Positions 1-7,513 are shown, counted from the stretch's first letter. The stretch: 11,259 nucleotides of DNA from CALSPH01 sp041690035 (GCA_041690035.1 JBDNFC010000106.1:1-11259), one strand, 5' to 3'. Numbers and translations: made by a program. Notes: generated by a model from the sequence alone, not told the origin.

Positions 1-346
1 CTAGCCATTTCTGATTGAGCACAACCCTTAAACTAGGCACTACATTAAATTCTGGTCTTGGATTCACTTCTTTTGGAAGCCAAAATCTTCTAATAAAGGC
101 AATAAGTAATAAGCTAGAAGCGTTTAATCCATTGGTGTTTAGCAATATATCTGAAAATAGGCCTAATGCAAAGGAGAGTAAAAGTAAATAGCTAAATGTG
201 ATTTCTTTAGGCAATAATAAAACAAAAAGGACTAGAATTTGAGGCTTAAAGTATGGGCCTAAGTCAATATTATTGAGTACAGTAAGTTGAAAAAGGAATA
301 ATCCTATAAATAACAGAAAATAATTAAAAACTAATTTGGCGTTCAT
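1..346 (-). CDS. mreD: Rod shape-determining protein MreD, partial (C-terminus beyond the window)
   Basis: MreD is the small integral membrane subunit of the elongasome, which links MreB/MreC to the peptidoglycan synthesis machinery. The reading frame starts at the ATG at 346-344 and stays open to the window edge, giving 115 codons. The visible protein is very hydrophobic: a first membrane segment (about residues 6-24, rich in F and L), a short polar break with DLGPYFKPQ, then two more hydrophobic stretches separated by PKE and by LFSDILLNTNGLNA. The pattern 'short loop, P-Q, hydrophobic, GLFSDIL..N..GLNA' is typical of MreD. The start ATG overlaps the mreC stop in an ATGA arrangement (4 bp), implying translational coupling. 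The identification rests on both this sequence pattern and the mreB-mreC-mreD order. The C-terminus cannot be assessed. Confidence 0.88.
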   Translation of the reverse strand, partial: MNAKLVFNYFLLFIGLFLFQLTVLNNIDLGPYFKPQILVLFVLLLPKEITFSYLLLLSFALGLFSDILLNTNGLNASSLLLIAFIRRFWLPKEVNPRPEFNVVPSLRVVLNQKWL

Positions 347-1173
347 TCTAATGTTTTATTAATTAATATAATGGAATCCAATTGTGTTTTAAATTTATGT
401 TTAAACACATATACATAATAATCGTTTTTTAAATTTGCGCTCAATGCCACATCTATATCAAACATGCTTCCTTCCTGCTTAGCTATTTTAGCAATTTTGC
501 CTACTGGTAAATTTTCTGGAAAATTAATAGAATACCCGCTGGTAACTATTTGATAGCCTAGTTTTATTTCTTCATACTTATGCACTCCTTTTAGCTTCAC
601 TGAACTAGGGTCGCTACCCATCCATTCTATGGTGCCACTTTTGTTTCCCAATTCTTTTATTTTAGGCATTACTATTGCAGATTTCACATTTAATATGCTC
701 AAGCACAATGAATATTTATCATAGGTATTTATAATTTTGCCTGCTATGCCTAATGCAGTGGCTACACCTAACCCATTTTCTAGTCCATCTCTTTTTCCTT
801 TATCAATAATAAAGGTATTTAGCGGTCTATTGGTGGTATTGTAAATAATTTTGGCAGCAACAATATCAAAGTTTTCTGTATTAATTTCTGATTGCCAAAG
901 CATGGTATCATGTCCATAAATATTGTCTCTTTTTCCTTTTAATAATCCTAGATTTTGCAATTGAAGCGCCTTGTTTTGTTTATCAAGGTTTAAGTAATTT
1001 GTTATTCTTGTTTGATTGTGGTGCACAATCTCGCCAAAATTATTGGCACTATTAAAAAACGCTGCTCTTTGGTAAAAATGAAACCTAACTATAAACACCA
1101 AAGCGAATATTTGTAATAAAAAAAAGAGAAAAGTATTTCTATGAGCAAGAACAAAAAGAAGTATCTTACGCAT
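343..1173 (-). CDS. mreC: Rod shape-determining protein MreC
   Basis: MreC is the bitopic periplasmic scaffold of the cell-elongation complex, bridging cytoplasmic MreB and the penicillin-binding protein/RodA synthases. The 276-residue protein has a short basic cytoplasmic tail, one membrane helix at about residues 13-30, a region likely to be coiled coil at about 45-80, and then the double beta-barrel domain. Recognisable MreC wording includes DKGKRDGLENGLGVAT with GIAGKI (about 123-147) and the VTSGYSINFPENLPVGKI block near residues 209-226, equivalent to the 'TSG..g.fP.gipvG.V' signature. Length is usual for Bacteroidota MreC. It follows mreB after 11 bp, and its TGA stop overlaps the mreD start, so the three genes form one transcription unit. 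Confidence 0.95.
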   Translation of the reverse strand: MRKILLFVLAHRNTFLFFLLQIFALVFIVRFHFYQRAAFFNSANNFGEIVHHNQTRITNYLNLDKQNKALQLQNLGLLKGKRDNIYGHDTMLWQSEINTENFDIVAAKIIYNTTNRPLNTFIIDKGKRDGLENGLGVATALGIAGKIINTYDKYSLCLSILNVKSAIVMPKIKELGNKSGTIEWMGSDPSSVKLKGVHKYEEIKLGYQIVTSGYSINFPENLPVGKIAKIAKQEGSMFDIDVALSANLKNDYYVYVFKHKFKTQLDSIILINKTLE

Positions 1174-1184
1174 AAGTTAAAGAC

Positions 1185-2207
1185 TTATTTCATTAAAAAT
1201 TTAAAATGACCAATATTTTTTAATGATATGCCTGTACCCCTAACTACTGCTCTTAAAGGGTCTTCTGCAATATTTACTGGCAATTTTGTTTTTGCTCTTA
1301 ATCTTTTATCTAAACCTCTTAATAATGCGCCACCACCAGTAAGGTAAAGTCCAGTTTGGTAAATATCTGCCGATAATTCTGGAGGGGTGTTTTCTAGCGC
1401 CCTTAGTACGGCTTCTTCTATTTTACACACCGATTTATCTAATGCCAATGCAACTTCTGAATATGAAATCATAATTTGTTTGGGGATACCTGTCATTAAA
1501 TCTCTGCCATATACAGGGTAATCATCGGGTGGATTATCTAATTCTGTCAGTGCAGAGCCAACATTAATTTTAATTTTTTCTGCTGTTCTTTCACCTATCA
1601 ACAAATTATGCTGTCTTCGCATGTAATCTGCTATATCTAGGGTAAATTCATCACCTGCTACTCTAATACTTTCATCGCAAACTATTCCGCCCAAGGCTAT
1701 AACAGCTATTTCTGTTGTGCCACCCCCAATATCAATTATCATATTGCCAACAGGTTCTGTAACATCTATTCCAATACCAACTGCAGCGGCCATAGGCTCG
1801 TGTATAAGGTAAACTTCTCTGCCGCCCGCTCTCTGTGCAGAATCAATTACTGCCCTTTTTTCAACTTCTGTAATGCCTGATGGAATACAAATAACCATTT
1901 TTAATTGTGGACTAAAAATGCTTCCTTTTTTATTCATCATCTTAATCATGCCCCTAATCATGTGCTCTGCTGCTTGAAAATCGGCAATTACGCCATCTTT
2001 CAATGGTCTAATCGTTTTTATACCTTCATTCTCTTTACCAAACATTTGCATTGCTTGATGCCCAATCGCTATTACTTTTCCTGTTGCGCGTTCTATGGCT
2101 ATTATTGATGGCTCATCTACTACTACTTTATCTTTGTGTATGATTAAAGTATTTGCTGTGCCTAAATCTATTGCTAATTCTTGGGTTAAAAATCCGAAGA
2201 TACTCAT
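1185..2207 (-). CDS. mreB: Rod shape-determining protein MreB (bacterial actin)
   Basis: MreB is the actin-like ATPase that forms membrane-bound filaments and orients lateral cell-wall synthesis. At 340 residues it is full length. The actin-fold nucleotide-binding motifs are intact: phosphate-1 AIDLGTANTLI (about 12-22), the connector/phosphate-2 region with IDIGGGTTEIAV (about 158-169), and the adenosine motif LTGGGALLRGLD (about 289-300). The N-terminus MSIFGFLTQE is short and hydrophobic, consistent with a membrane-touching amphipathic stretch. HEPMAAAVG near 136-144 is also characteristic. It is the first gene of mreB-mreC-mreD, 71 bp downstream of the FemAB-like gene, and a good Bacteroidota promoter sits in that gap. 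Other actin-family ATPases such as DnaK or FtsA are excluded by length and motif wording. Confidence 0.98.
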   Translation of the reverse strand: MSIFGFLTQELAIDLGTANTLIIHKDKVVVDEPSIIAIERATGKVIAIGHQAMQMFGKENEGIKTIRPLKDGVIADFQAAEHMIRGMIKMMNKKGSIFSPQLKMVICIPSGITEVEKRAVIDSAQRAGGREVYLIHEPMAAAVGIGIDVTEPVGNMIIDIGGGTTEIAVIALGGIVCDESIRVAGDEFTLDIADYMRRQHNLLIGERTAEKIKINVGSALTELDNPPDDYPVYGRDLMTGIPKQIMISYSEVALALDKSVCKIEEAVLRALENTPPELSADIYQTGLYLTGGGALLRGLDKRLRAKTKLPVNIAEDPLRAVVRGTGISLKNIGHFKFLMK

Positions 2208-2245
2208 TAATTGTTTGGGTATAAAATTGTTTTTGTATTAGCTCA

Positions 2246-2276
2246 CGAAGTTACAATTAAATAACAGTAATTCAAA
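2246..2276 (-). promoter_or_regulatory. Predicted Bacteroidota-type promoter of mreBCD
   Basis: On the minus strand a TTTG -33 box (2276-2273) is followed after exactly 19 nt by TAACTTCG (2253-2246), a seven-of-eight match to the TAnnTTTG -7 box known from Bacteroidota primary-sigma promoters. Transcription would start near 2241, giving a leader of about 35 nt before the mreB ATG at 2207. The -33 box lies just beyond the stop codon of the upstream gene, so mreBCD can be expressed independently of dnaX. This is a match to consensus only. Confidence 0.55.
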
Positions 2277-2278
2277 AA

Positions 2279-3412
2279 CTATTTTAGTGGGTTTCTGTTT
2301 GCCCAATTTTCTCCCATTTGGTTACTAAAACGCTTGGTTATGGTACTATAAATTTTTTCAAAAAAAGGATTATTAATACAATAATAATTCATGTTTTCAA
2401 ATGGCAAAGCTCCCAAACTTGCTTTAGCTTCTTTTGCCGTTCTGCCTAACTCTAACGTGTTTTTTTTCTTTATTATAGCGGTATGTAATCCATTAAACAA
2501 TATGTTGAAATAAAGTTGGTGTTTTTCATTAAATGTATAGTTAATACCAATGTAGTGTATTTCCATAGCATTTTTATAATAAATATGTGATGAAAATGCA
2601 ATCATTTCTTCTCCTAAAAAATACCCTTGAAAATCAAATTCTTTGCCTAAATTCTTTTTCATTGCTATAAAATATTTTGAACCCAACACCCCTAAACGTA
2701 TTGTTTGCCTTTTGGCCACTTGATAATAGAGGAACTCAATTTTCTCTGCATTGATAGTTATTTCTTCTAAGGTAAGCGATTTTACATCAATGGGTTTGGC
2801 TGCTTCTAGTATCTTTTCGGCTCTTTTTCTATATTTTCGGCTCAAATCTGATAAATAATTGTCAAAATTTTGCCATTCATTTTTAATGTTCAAAAGCATA
2901 GTTACATCCTCGTGCATGGGCTTATATTTATACTTTTTAATAATTTGCACCGGCAATTTTTCTGATAAATCTTTAAGCATAATGCCGCATGGTTTCCAGC
3001 CTAGGTGTTTTTTTTCTGCAATTGTTTTTATAATCATAGCCGTTTCACCAGCATCAATACCTTCAAAACTTTTAAAATTGATTCTGAATAGATTGCCACA
3101 GAATAATAATTTGGTTTGAAAACCTTGCATTATTTTTTTAATGATTATAAAATACCATTTATTCAACACTCCCACTTCAATAAAACTAAGGTTAAAATTG
3201 AGCAATTGTAAATAAATAATTCCAATATTCTTGTTGTTTTTTGATACTAATAGGTAGTAAGGTTTTAGATTTTTTATTTCACTTTCTTCAATCGCCTTTA
3301 AGTTTTTAGTAAGCAAAGCATCATTTTTATTAACTAAACTTTGCCAAGCTGTGGCTACAAATTCTATTTGTTCGAAAACAAAAATTTTATAAACACCAAT
3401 ATTAAATTGCAT
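2279..3412 (-). CDS. FemAB/GNAT-like N-acyltransferase family protein, function unknown
   Basis: I do not recognise a named gene. The 377-residue protein looks like a double-GNAT protein of the FemAB-like or Acetyltransf_6 (BioF2-like) type. The N-terminal half contains a strand-turn-strand LLVSKNNKNIGIIYLQL (54-70). The C-terminal half starts with WQNFDNYLSDLSRKYRKRAEKI (about 180-201), resembling the basic 'YL..LS.K.R....R' helix of this family. It continues with GYFLGEEMIAFSSHI (263-277) and a closing ELGRTAKEAKASLGA block (321-335), the counterpart of the 'ELGRT..EIK..LGA' signature. It has no signal peptide or clear membrane helix and should be cytoplasmic. FemAB relatives transfer amino acids to peptidoglycan precursors, while other members acylate lipids or small molecules; which applies here is open. 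The start overlaps the dnaX stop by one base (TAATG), so it is probably translated from the dnaX mRNA. Confidence 0.6.
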   Translation of the reverse strand: MQFNIGVYKIFVFEQIEFVATAWQSLVNKNDALLTKNLKAIEESEIKNLKPYYLLVSKNNKNIGIIYLQLLNFNLSFIEVGVLNKWYFIIIKKIMQGFQTKLLFCGNLFRINFKSFEGIDAGETAMIIKTIAEKKHLGWKPCGIMLKDLSEKLPVQIIKKYKYKPMHEDVTMLLNIKNEWQNFDNYLSDLSRKYRKRAEKILEAAKPIDVKSLTLEEITINAEKIEFLYYQVAKRQTIRLGVLGSKYFIAMKKNLGKEFDFQGYFLGEEMIAFSSHIYYKNAMEIHYIGINYTFNEKHQLYFNILFNGLHTAIIKKKNTLELGRTAKEAKASLGALPFENMNYYCINNPFFEKIYSTITKRFSNQMGENWANRNPLK

Positions 3413-5139
3413 TATAGACCTTTTACCCCAAGTTTTAAACTCTCTACCAATTTTTTTAATGGGGCACTTTTTTCTAACATTTCCAGAAACTTAGTGTTTG
3501 GCGTATAAATAGATTTGGCTTCAGTAGAAACTATGTTTAATGCAAAATGGATAGTGGGGTTTACTCCCACAAATTTTTCTCTAAGTTTTTCCAAAATTAA
3601 GGGGTTTAATTCTTCAAAATGTTTTTTATGAATTTCTGCATTAAACTCATAATAAATCCCATTTTCTTGAAGTCTAAAAGGCTGGCTTTTTAGGAATGCA
3701 GCTAAACTTTTTCTTTTTAATGTTTCGACAATATAATCAGCCAATTCGTTAATTACAATTCTTACATTTTCATCAGAAAAAGTTAACTCCTGCACTATAT
3801 CGCCTGTTGGGGTTTCATTTTCATGAATTTCTTCTAGGACTACATCAGCAACTTTATAGTTATTGAGATTGTTTTTTATAACTGATTCGTTTATAACTGG
3901 CAAGCTTTCAATTTTTTCTTTTGATATTAATTGTGGCCCTTTGTTAATAATGCTTTTGGTTATTGCAGAGAAATTTGATGGATTTGGCTTGTCTATTTTT
4001 TTAACCGATTTTAGTTTTGTATATAAAGTAGTTTTAAATTCTAATACCTGTGCTTTTTCACTTTTGTTAATTTCGCCATTCATCAAATATGGTAAAGCAT
4101 TAATTTTCATTAAGCACAATTCAATGTGTAATCTTTTATTGTTAGCGTTTTTGTATTCAAAATCAAAACGGTGTGCTATATTTAATGCATTAAGCAAAAG
4201 TGCATATTCTACATTTTTTGCTTGTTCTAGGTATTTGATTTGAATATTTTCTGATACTTCTAGTAAAAGGTGTGTTTGGGTATCTTTTACCATCATTAAA
4301 TTTCTTAAATGATCATTTAGTCCCAATAAAAATTGATTGCCTTCAAAACCTTTTTCTATAATCTCGTTTAGCAGGAGCAAGGCGCTAGATGCATCTTGCG
4401 CAAACAGCGCATCGGTAATTTTAAAATAATAATCCGCATCTAATAAATTCAGGTTTTCTATTGTTTTTTCATAAGTAATTTCTCCTTCACAAAAACTTAC
4501 CATCTGGTCAAACATAGACAAGGCATCTCTTAAACCACCATCAGCTTTTTGAGCAATGATATGCAATGCCTCGTTTGTAGCAGTTACATTTTCTTTTTTT
4601 GCAATATTAGCCAGATAGCTCACCATATCGTTTACCCTTATTCTATTAAAATTAAAAATTTGACAACGGGAAAGTATAGTGGGCAATATTTTGTTTTTTT
4701 CTGTTGTGGCTAAAATAAAAATAGCGTAACTTGGTGGCTCCTCTAAAGTTTTTAAAAATGCGTTGAATGCTGCTGTGGTAAGCATGTGCACTTCGTCAAT
4801 AATATATACTTTATATTTGCCTATCTGCGGCTGAATTCTAACTTGGTCGTTTAGATTTCTAATGTCTTCTACAGAATTATTTGACGCGGCATCTAATTCA
4901 AAAATATTATAAGAAAAGTCTTGATTTTCTTTCGTATTTTCGTCTGTATTTATTACTTTGGCTAATATTCTGGCACATGTAGTTTTTCCTACTCCTCTTG
5001 GCCCTGTAAACAAAAAAGCTTGGGCAAGATGGTTAGAATTAATCTCATTCATAAGGGTATCTGTTATATGCTTTTGCCCCACTACATCCTCAAATGTTTG
5101 TGGCCTATATTTTCTAGCAGATACAATATAATTTTCCAT
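3412..5139 (-). CDS. dnaX: DNA polymerase III subunit gamma/tau
   Basis: DnaX is the AAA+ motor of the clamp loader, which opens and loads the sliding clamp; its C-terminal tau part tethers the polymerase. The 575-residue protein has an N-terminal SARKYRPQTFEDVVGQ block, Walker A GPRGVGKT (46-53), Walker B IIDEVH (113-118), sensor 1 ATT (144-146), the SRC motif with its arginine finger (157-159) and sensor 2 GGLRDAL (201-207). Domain III ends near residue 355, followed by a Lys-rich linker and a tau-like C-terminal domain. The four zinc-binding cysteines normally found between Walker A and DAAS are absent: the segment reads VINTDENTKENQDFSYN and is about 12 residues shorter than in E. coli. 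The gene follows yqeY after 10 bp and overlaps the next gene by one base. Confidence 0.97.
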   Translation of the reverse strand: MENYIVSARKYRPQTFEDVVGQKHITDTLMNEINSNHLAQAFLFTGPRGVGKTTCARILAKVINTDENTKENQDFSYNIFELDAASNNSVEDIRNLNDQVRIQPQIGKYKVYIIDEVHMLTTAAFNAFLKTLEEPPSYAIFILATTEKNKILPTILSRCQIFNFNRIRVNDMVSYLANIAKKENVTATNEALHIIAQKADGGLRDALSMFDQMVSFCEGEITYEKTIENLNLLDADYYFKITDALFAQDASSALLLLNEIIEKGFEGNQFLLGLNDHLRNLMMVKDTQTHLLLEVSENIQIKYLEQAKNVEYALLLNALNIAHRFDFEYKNANNKRLHIELCLMKINALPYLMNGEINKSEKAQVLEFKTTLYTKLKSVKKIDKPNPSNFSAITKSIINKGPQLISKEKIESLPVINESVIKNNLNNYKVADVVLEEIHENETPTGDIVQELTFSDENVRIVINELADYIVETLKRKSLAAFLKSQPFRLQENGIYYEFNAEIHKKHFEELNPLILEKLREKFVGVNPTIHFALNIVSTEAKSIYTPNTKFLEMLEKSAPLKKLVESLKLGVKGL

Positions 5140-5149
5140 CTATATTTTT

Positions 5150-5593
5150 TTAAGCAAAAATTTCTTTAATAATTGCAGAAATTGTTTTTCCATCGGCACT
5201 TCCAGCTGTTTTACTCATAATTGAAGGCATGATTTTGCCCATATCTGCCATACTTTTGGCTCCAGATTCTACAATCACTTCTTTTATAATTAGCGTTAAT
5301 TCTGCTACAGTCAATTGGGCGGGTAAAAAAGTAGAAATCACGGTTAATTCTTTCTCTTCTTTTTCTGCCAAATCTATTCGGCCTTGTTCTGTAAAGATGG
5401 CAATGCTATCTTGCCTTTGCTTAGCCATTTTTTGTAAAATTTTTAGTTCAGATTCTTCATTAACAGTTCTTTTATCATCTGTTTCTAAAAGCAAAAGCTG
5501 TGCTTTAATTTCTCTCAATCCGCGCAAAGTATCGGGATCTTTTGCTTTCATGGCAGCGGTTATTTGGGTGTTTATTATCTCTTTTAAAGCCAT
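5150..5593 (-). CDS. yqeY: GatB/YqeY domain-containing protein
   Basis: This is a 147-residue stand-alone member of the YqeY family, whose fold matches the tail domain that GatB/GatE amidotransferases use to recognise tRNA. No enzymatic reaction is established for stand-alone YqeY proteins. Recognisable features are an N-terminal helix (LKEIINTQITAAMKAKDPDTL), the basic KMAKQRQDSIAIF helix (about 55-67), ISTFLPAQLT (about 86-95) and the C-terminal MGKIMPSIMSKTAGSADGK stretch, close to the family signature 'MGkvM..lk.k..G.aDgk'. The length is usual for the family. The ATG at 5593-5591 is supported by a perfect -7 box four bases upstream. dnaX begins 10 bp after its stop, so the two are probably co-transcribed. 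Confidence 0.92.
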   Translation of the reverse strand: MALKEIINTQITAAMKAKDPDTLRGLREIKAQLLLLETDDKRTVNEESELKILQKMAKQRQDSIAIFTEQGRIDLAEKEEKELTVISTFLPAQLTVAELTLIIKEVIVESGAKSMADMGKIMPSIMSKTAGSADGKTISAIIKEIFA

Positions 5594-5597
5594 ATTG

Positions 5598-5605
5598 CAA
5601 AGGTA
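5598..5605 (-). promoter_or_regulatory. Predicted -7 promoter box of yqeY, near-leaderless
   Basis: The minus strand reads TACCTTTG, a perfect match to TAnnTTTG, followed by CAAT and then the yqeY ATG. Transcription would begin at or within a few bases of the start codon, leaving essentially no leader. The expected -33 position (N19 upstream) reads ATTA, a poor match, so the call rests on the -7 box and on the near-identical arrangement before the rluD-family gene. Confidence 0.5.
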
Positions 5606-5659
5606 TTATTTTAATCGGGGTTTTTAATTATATTTATGAATAAAATACTTGTTTCACTT

Positions 5660-6703
5660 TTAAAAATGATTGGCATATTCTGATATTTTGGACAATAGTG
5701 CACTAAAATCCTGTGGCAATTCCGTTTCAAAATATACGTTTTTCTTGCTTTTAGGGTGAATAAAACCCAAAGATTTTGCGTGTAGTGCTTGTCGGGGCAT
5801 TAATTGAAAACAGTTTAATATAAATTGCTTAAACTTGCTATGCTGACTGCCTTTTAATATTTTATCACCTCCATACACATCATCATTAAATATGGGATGA
5901 CCAACATGAGCCATGTGTGCTCTAATTTGGTGAGTTCTGCCTGTTTCCAATGTGCATGATATTAGACTACAGAAATGATAATTTGCAATTACCTCATAAT
6001 GGGTAATGGCATGTTTTCCCAAGGTTGCATCTTTAGGCACACTTCTTCTCTTTCTATCTTTGGGGTCTCTCTCTAAATTGGCATTTATTGTACCCTTATT
6101 TTCCTCAAAATTGCCCCACACAATGGCGAGGTATTTTCTTTGTATACTGTGGTCAAAAAATTGCTTTGCCAAATGGGCGAGTGTATTTTCATCTTTGCCT
6201 ATCACCAGCAAACCACTTGTATTTTTATCTATTCGATGAGCCAATAAGGCGGGTACTTTTATTTCTGGCAGGGTGGCTTTGTTAAAATGGTACAATAATC
6301 CATGTACCAAAGTACCTGTATAGTTATTAAAACCGGGGTGTACCACCACATTTGCTGATTTGTTTACAATACACATAAAATCATCTTCGTAGGTTATATT
6401 TAAGTCCATTTTTTCGGGATAAATGGCTGTATCTCTAGGAGGATAGGGGAGGACAATGCTTATATTGTCTAATGGTTTTATTTTATAATTTGCTTTTACA
6501 CTACTCTTAGATACTAGAACGGCATTGTTTTTTATGGCAGCTTGAATTTTTGTTCTACTCGCATTTTGGATTTTGTGCATCAAAAATTTATCAATGCGCA
6601 GTGGGGTTTGCCCTTTATCTACTAAAAATTGATAATGCTCAAAAAGATCTTCTTGATCGTCATCTATCGCTATATCAGTATTAATTTCGACTCTGTTTTG
6701 CAT
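5660..6703 (-). CDS. rluD: RluD-family 23S rRNA pseudouridine synthase (RluA/RluC/RluD group)
   Basis: The enzyme isomerises uridine to pseudouridine in 23S rRNA; RluD acts on helix 69 in E. coli. The 347-residue protein has an acidic N-terminal lead, an S4 RNA-binding domain (about 35-85, starting LRIDKFLMHKI), and a catalytic domain with NKSANVVVHPG (about 114-124) and HRIDKNTSGLLVIGK (156-170), where D159 is the catalytic aspartate. It then has the GRTHQIRAHMAHVGHPI block and a closing QALHAKSLGFIHP. Two small departures are visible: Ser replaces the usual Pro in 'NKPAG', and Ile replaces Leu in 'HRLD'. RluD is the best guess because of the S4 domain and length, but RluC-type specificity cannot be excluded. 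It lies between SRAP (36 bp upstream) and yqeY (66 bp downstream). Confidence 0.88.
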   Translation of the reverse strand: MQNRVEINTDIAIDDDQEDLFEHYQFLVDKGQTPLRIDKFLMHKIQNASRTKIQAAIKNNAVLVSKSSVKANYKIKPLDNISIVLPYPPRDTAIYPEKMDLNITYEDDFMCIVNKSANVVVHPGFNNYTGTLVHGLLYHFNKATLPEIKVPALLAHRIDKNTSGLLVIGKDENTLAHLAKQFFDHSIQRKYLAIVWGNFEENKGTINANLERDPKDRKRRSVPKDATLGKHAITHYEVIANYHFCSLISCTLETGRTHQIRAHMAHVGHPIFNDDVYGGDKILKGSQHSKFKQFILNCFQLMPRQALHAKSLGFIHPKSKKNVYFETELPQDFSALLSKISEYANHF

Positions 6704-6707
6704 CTTG

Positions 6708-6738
6708 CAAAGGTATGGTATTGGGGCTGTATCCCAAT
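6708..6738 (-). promoter_or_regulatory. Predicted promoter of the rluD-family gene, near-leaderless
   Basis: ATTG (6738-6735), three of four matches to the TTTG -33 box, is followed after 19 nt by TACCTTTG (6715-6708), a perfect TAnnTTTG -7 box, then CAAG and the ATG at 6703. Transcription should start almost at the ATG. The spacer holds a short inverted repeat, TTGGG / CCCAA with a 7-nt loop (6721-6737), overlapping the -33 box. The promoter starts just after the SRAP stop codon, so this gene need not depend on the upstream cluster. Confidence 0.6.
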
Positions 6739-6739
6739 T

Positions 6740-7513
6740 CTAATTTTTTTCTTTCATACCTTCAATGTGTATAAAAAAGTTTTGCTGTAAAAGTGTAATT
6801 GGTACCAATAAATCTCCTTGTGGCTGCAAATATTTAGGGTCGTTATTGTTAATGTTTTTAATTGCTGAAGAGATAGGGTAAGCTGTCCACTGGGTTAGTT
6901 TTGGGCTATGCAGCATTGGTGTTATTTCATTTAATGGCACATCGCTAAGCCATTTTTTTTCATCTTCTGGGCTCAAAATTACTGGGCAACGGTGGTGTCC
7001 TATTTTGTGCATCAGTGCATTGGGATAGGTGGTGATGATAGCAAATGAGTGATATGTTGCTTGTCCAGCCCCTTGCCAAACATCATAAATGCCTGCCATG
7101 GCAAAAGGTTTTTTGTTTATTGGATAAATAAGATAAGGCTTGTCTAAACCAGCTGCTAATGAACCTTCTATAAATGCATCACTCAATACTAAACACCTTT
7201 GCCGCCTTATGGGTTTGCGAAAAGCAGGCTTATTTATGATTAAAAAACCACCATGATAATTGGATGTATTTTCTTTATTGTTTTCTCCTTCTGACCTTGC
7301 ATTAAATAGGTACATTTTTTTCTTTGCCCAAAAAGGGGTAAGACCAAACTCCATCATGCAAATTTCATTTGGCTGTTCTTGAGTAATTACGGGTAATAAT
7401 TGCCCTACACTTGCATTGTAGTTTGGAGCTAAATTTAATTTTAATGCCATTTGGGCATCAAATCTTTCAGTTAAAATTTTATTGTCAGAAACGATGATGT
7501 ACCGGCCACACAT
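6740..7513 (-). CDS. yedK: SRAP-domain protein (SOS response-associated peptidase, HMCES/YedK family)
   Basis: YedK/HMCES proteins form a covalent thiazolidine link between their N-terminal cysteine and abasic sites in single-stranded DNA, shielding stalled forks from cleavage. The 257-residue protein begins MCGRY; after removal of Met1, Cys2 is the reactive nucleophile. Matching active-site residues are visible: N71 in FNARSEG, E116 in DAFIEG, and H173 in IGHHRCPVIL, the counterpart of 'IHDRMPVIL'. FGLTPFWAKK (56-65) and the MAGIYDVW block (139-146) are also typical. It lies 27 bp after the NFACT gene, and a weak promoter-like pair (TTTG at 7562-7559, TAACTTTT at 7537-7530, 21-nt spacer) precedes it. 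I see no SOS-type operator. The functional assignment is strong; the symbol is by homology with E. coli. Confidence 0.9.
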   Translation of the reverse strand: MCGRYIIVSDNKILTERFDAQMALKLNLAPNYNASVGQLLPVITQEQPNEICMMEFGLTPFWAKKKMYLFNARSEGENNKENTSNYHGGFLIINKPAFRKPIRRQRCLVLSDAFIEGSLAAGLDKPYLIYPINKKPFAMAGIYDVWQGAGQATYHSFAIITTYPNALMHKIGHHRCPVILSPEDEKKWLSDVPLNEITPMLHSPKLTQWTAYPISSAIKNINNNDPKYLQPQGDLLVPITLLQQNFFIHIEGMKEKN

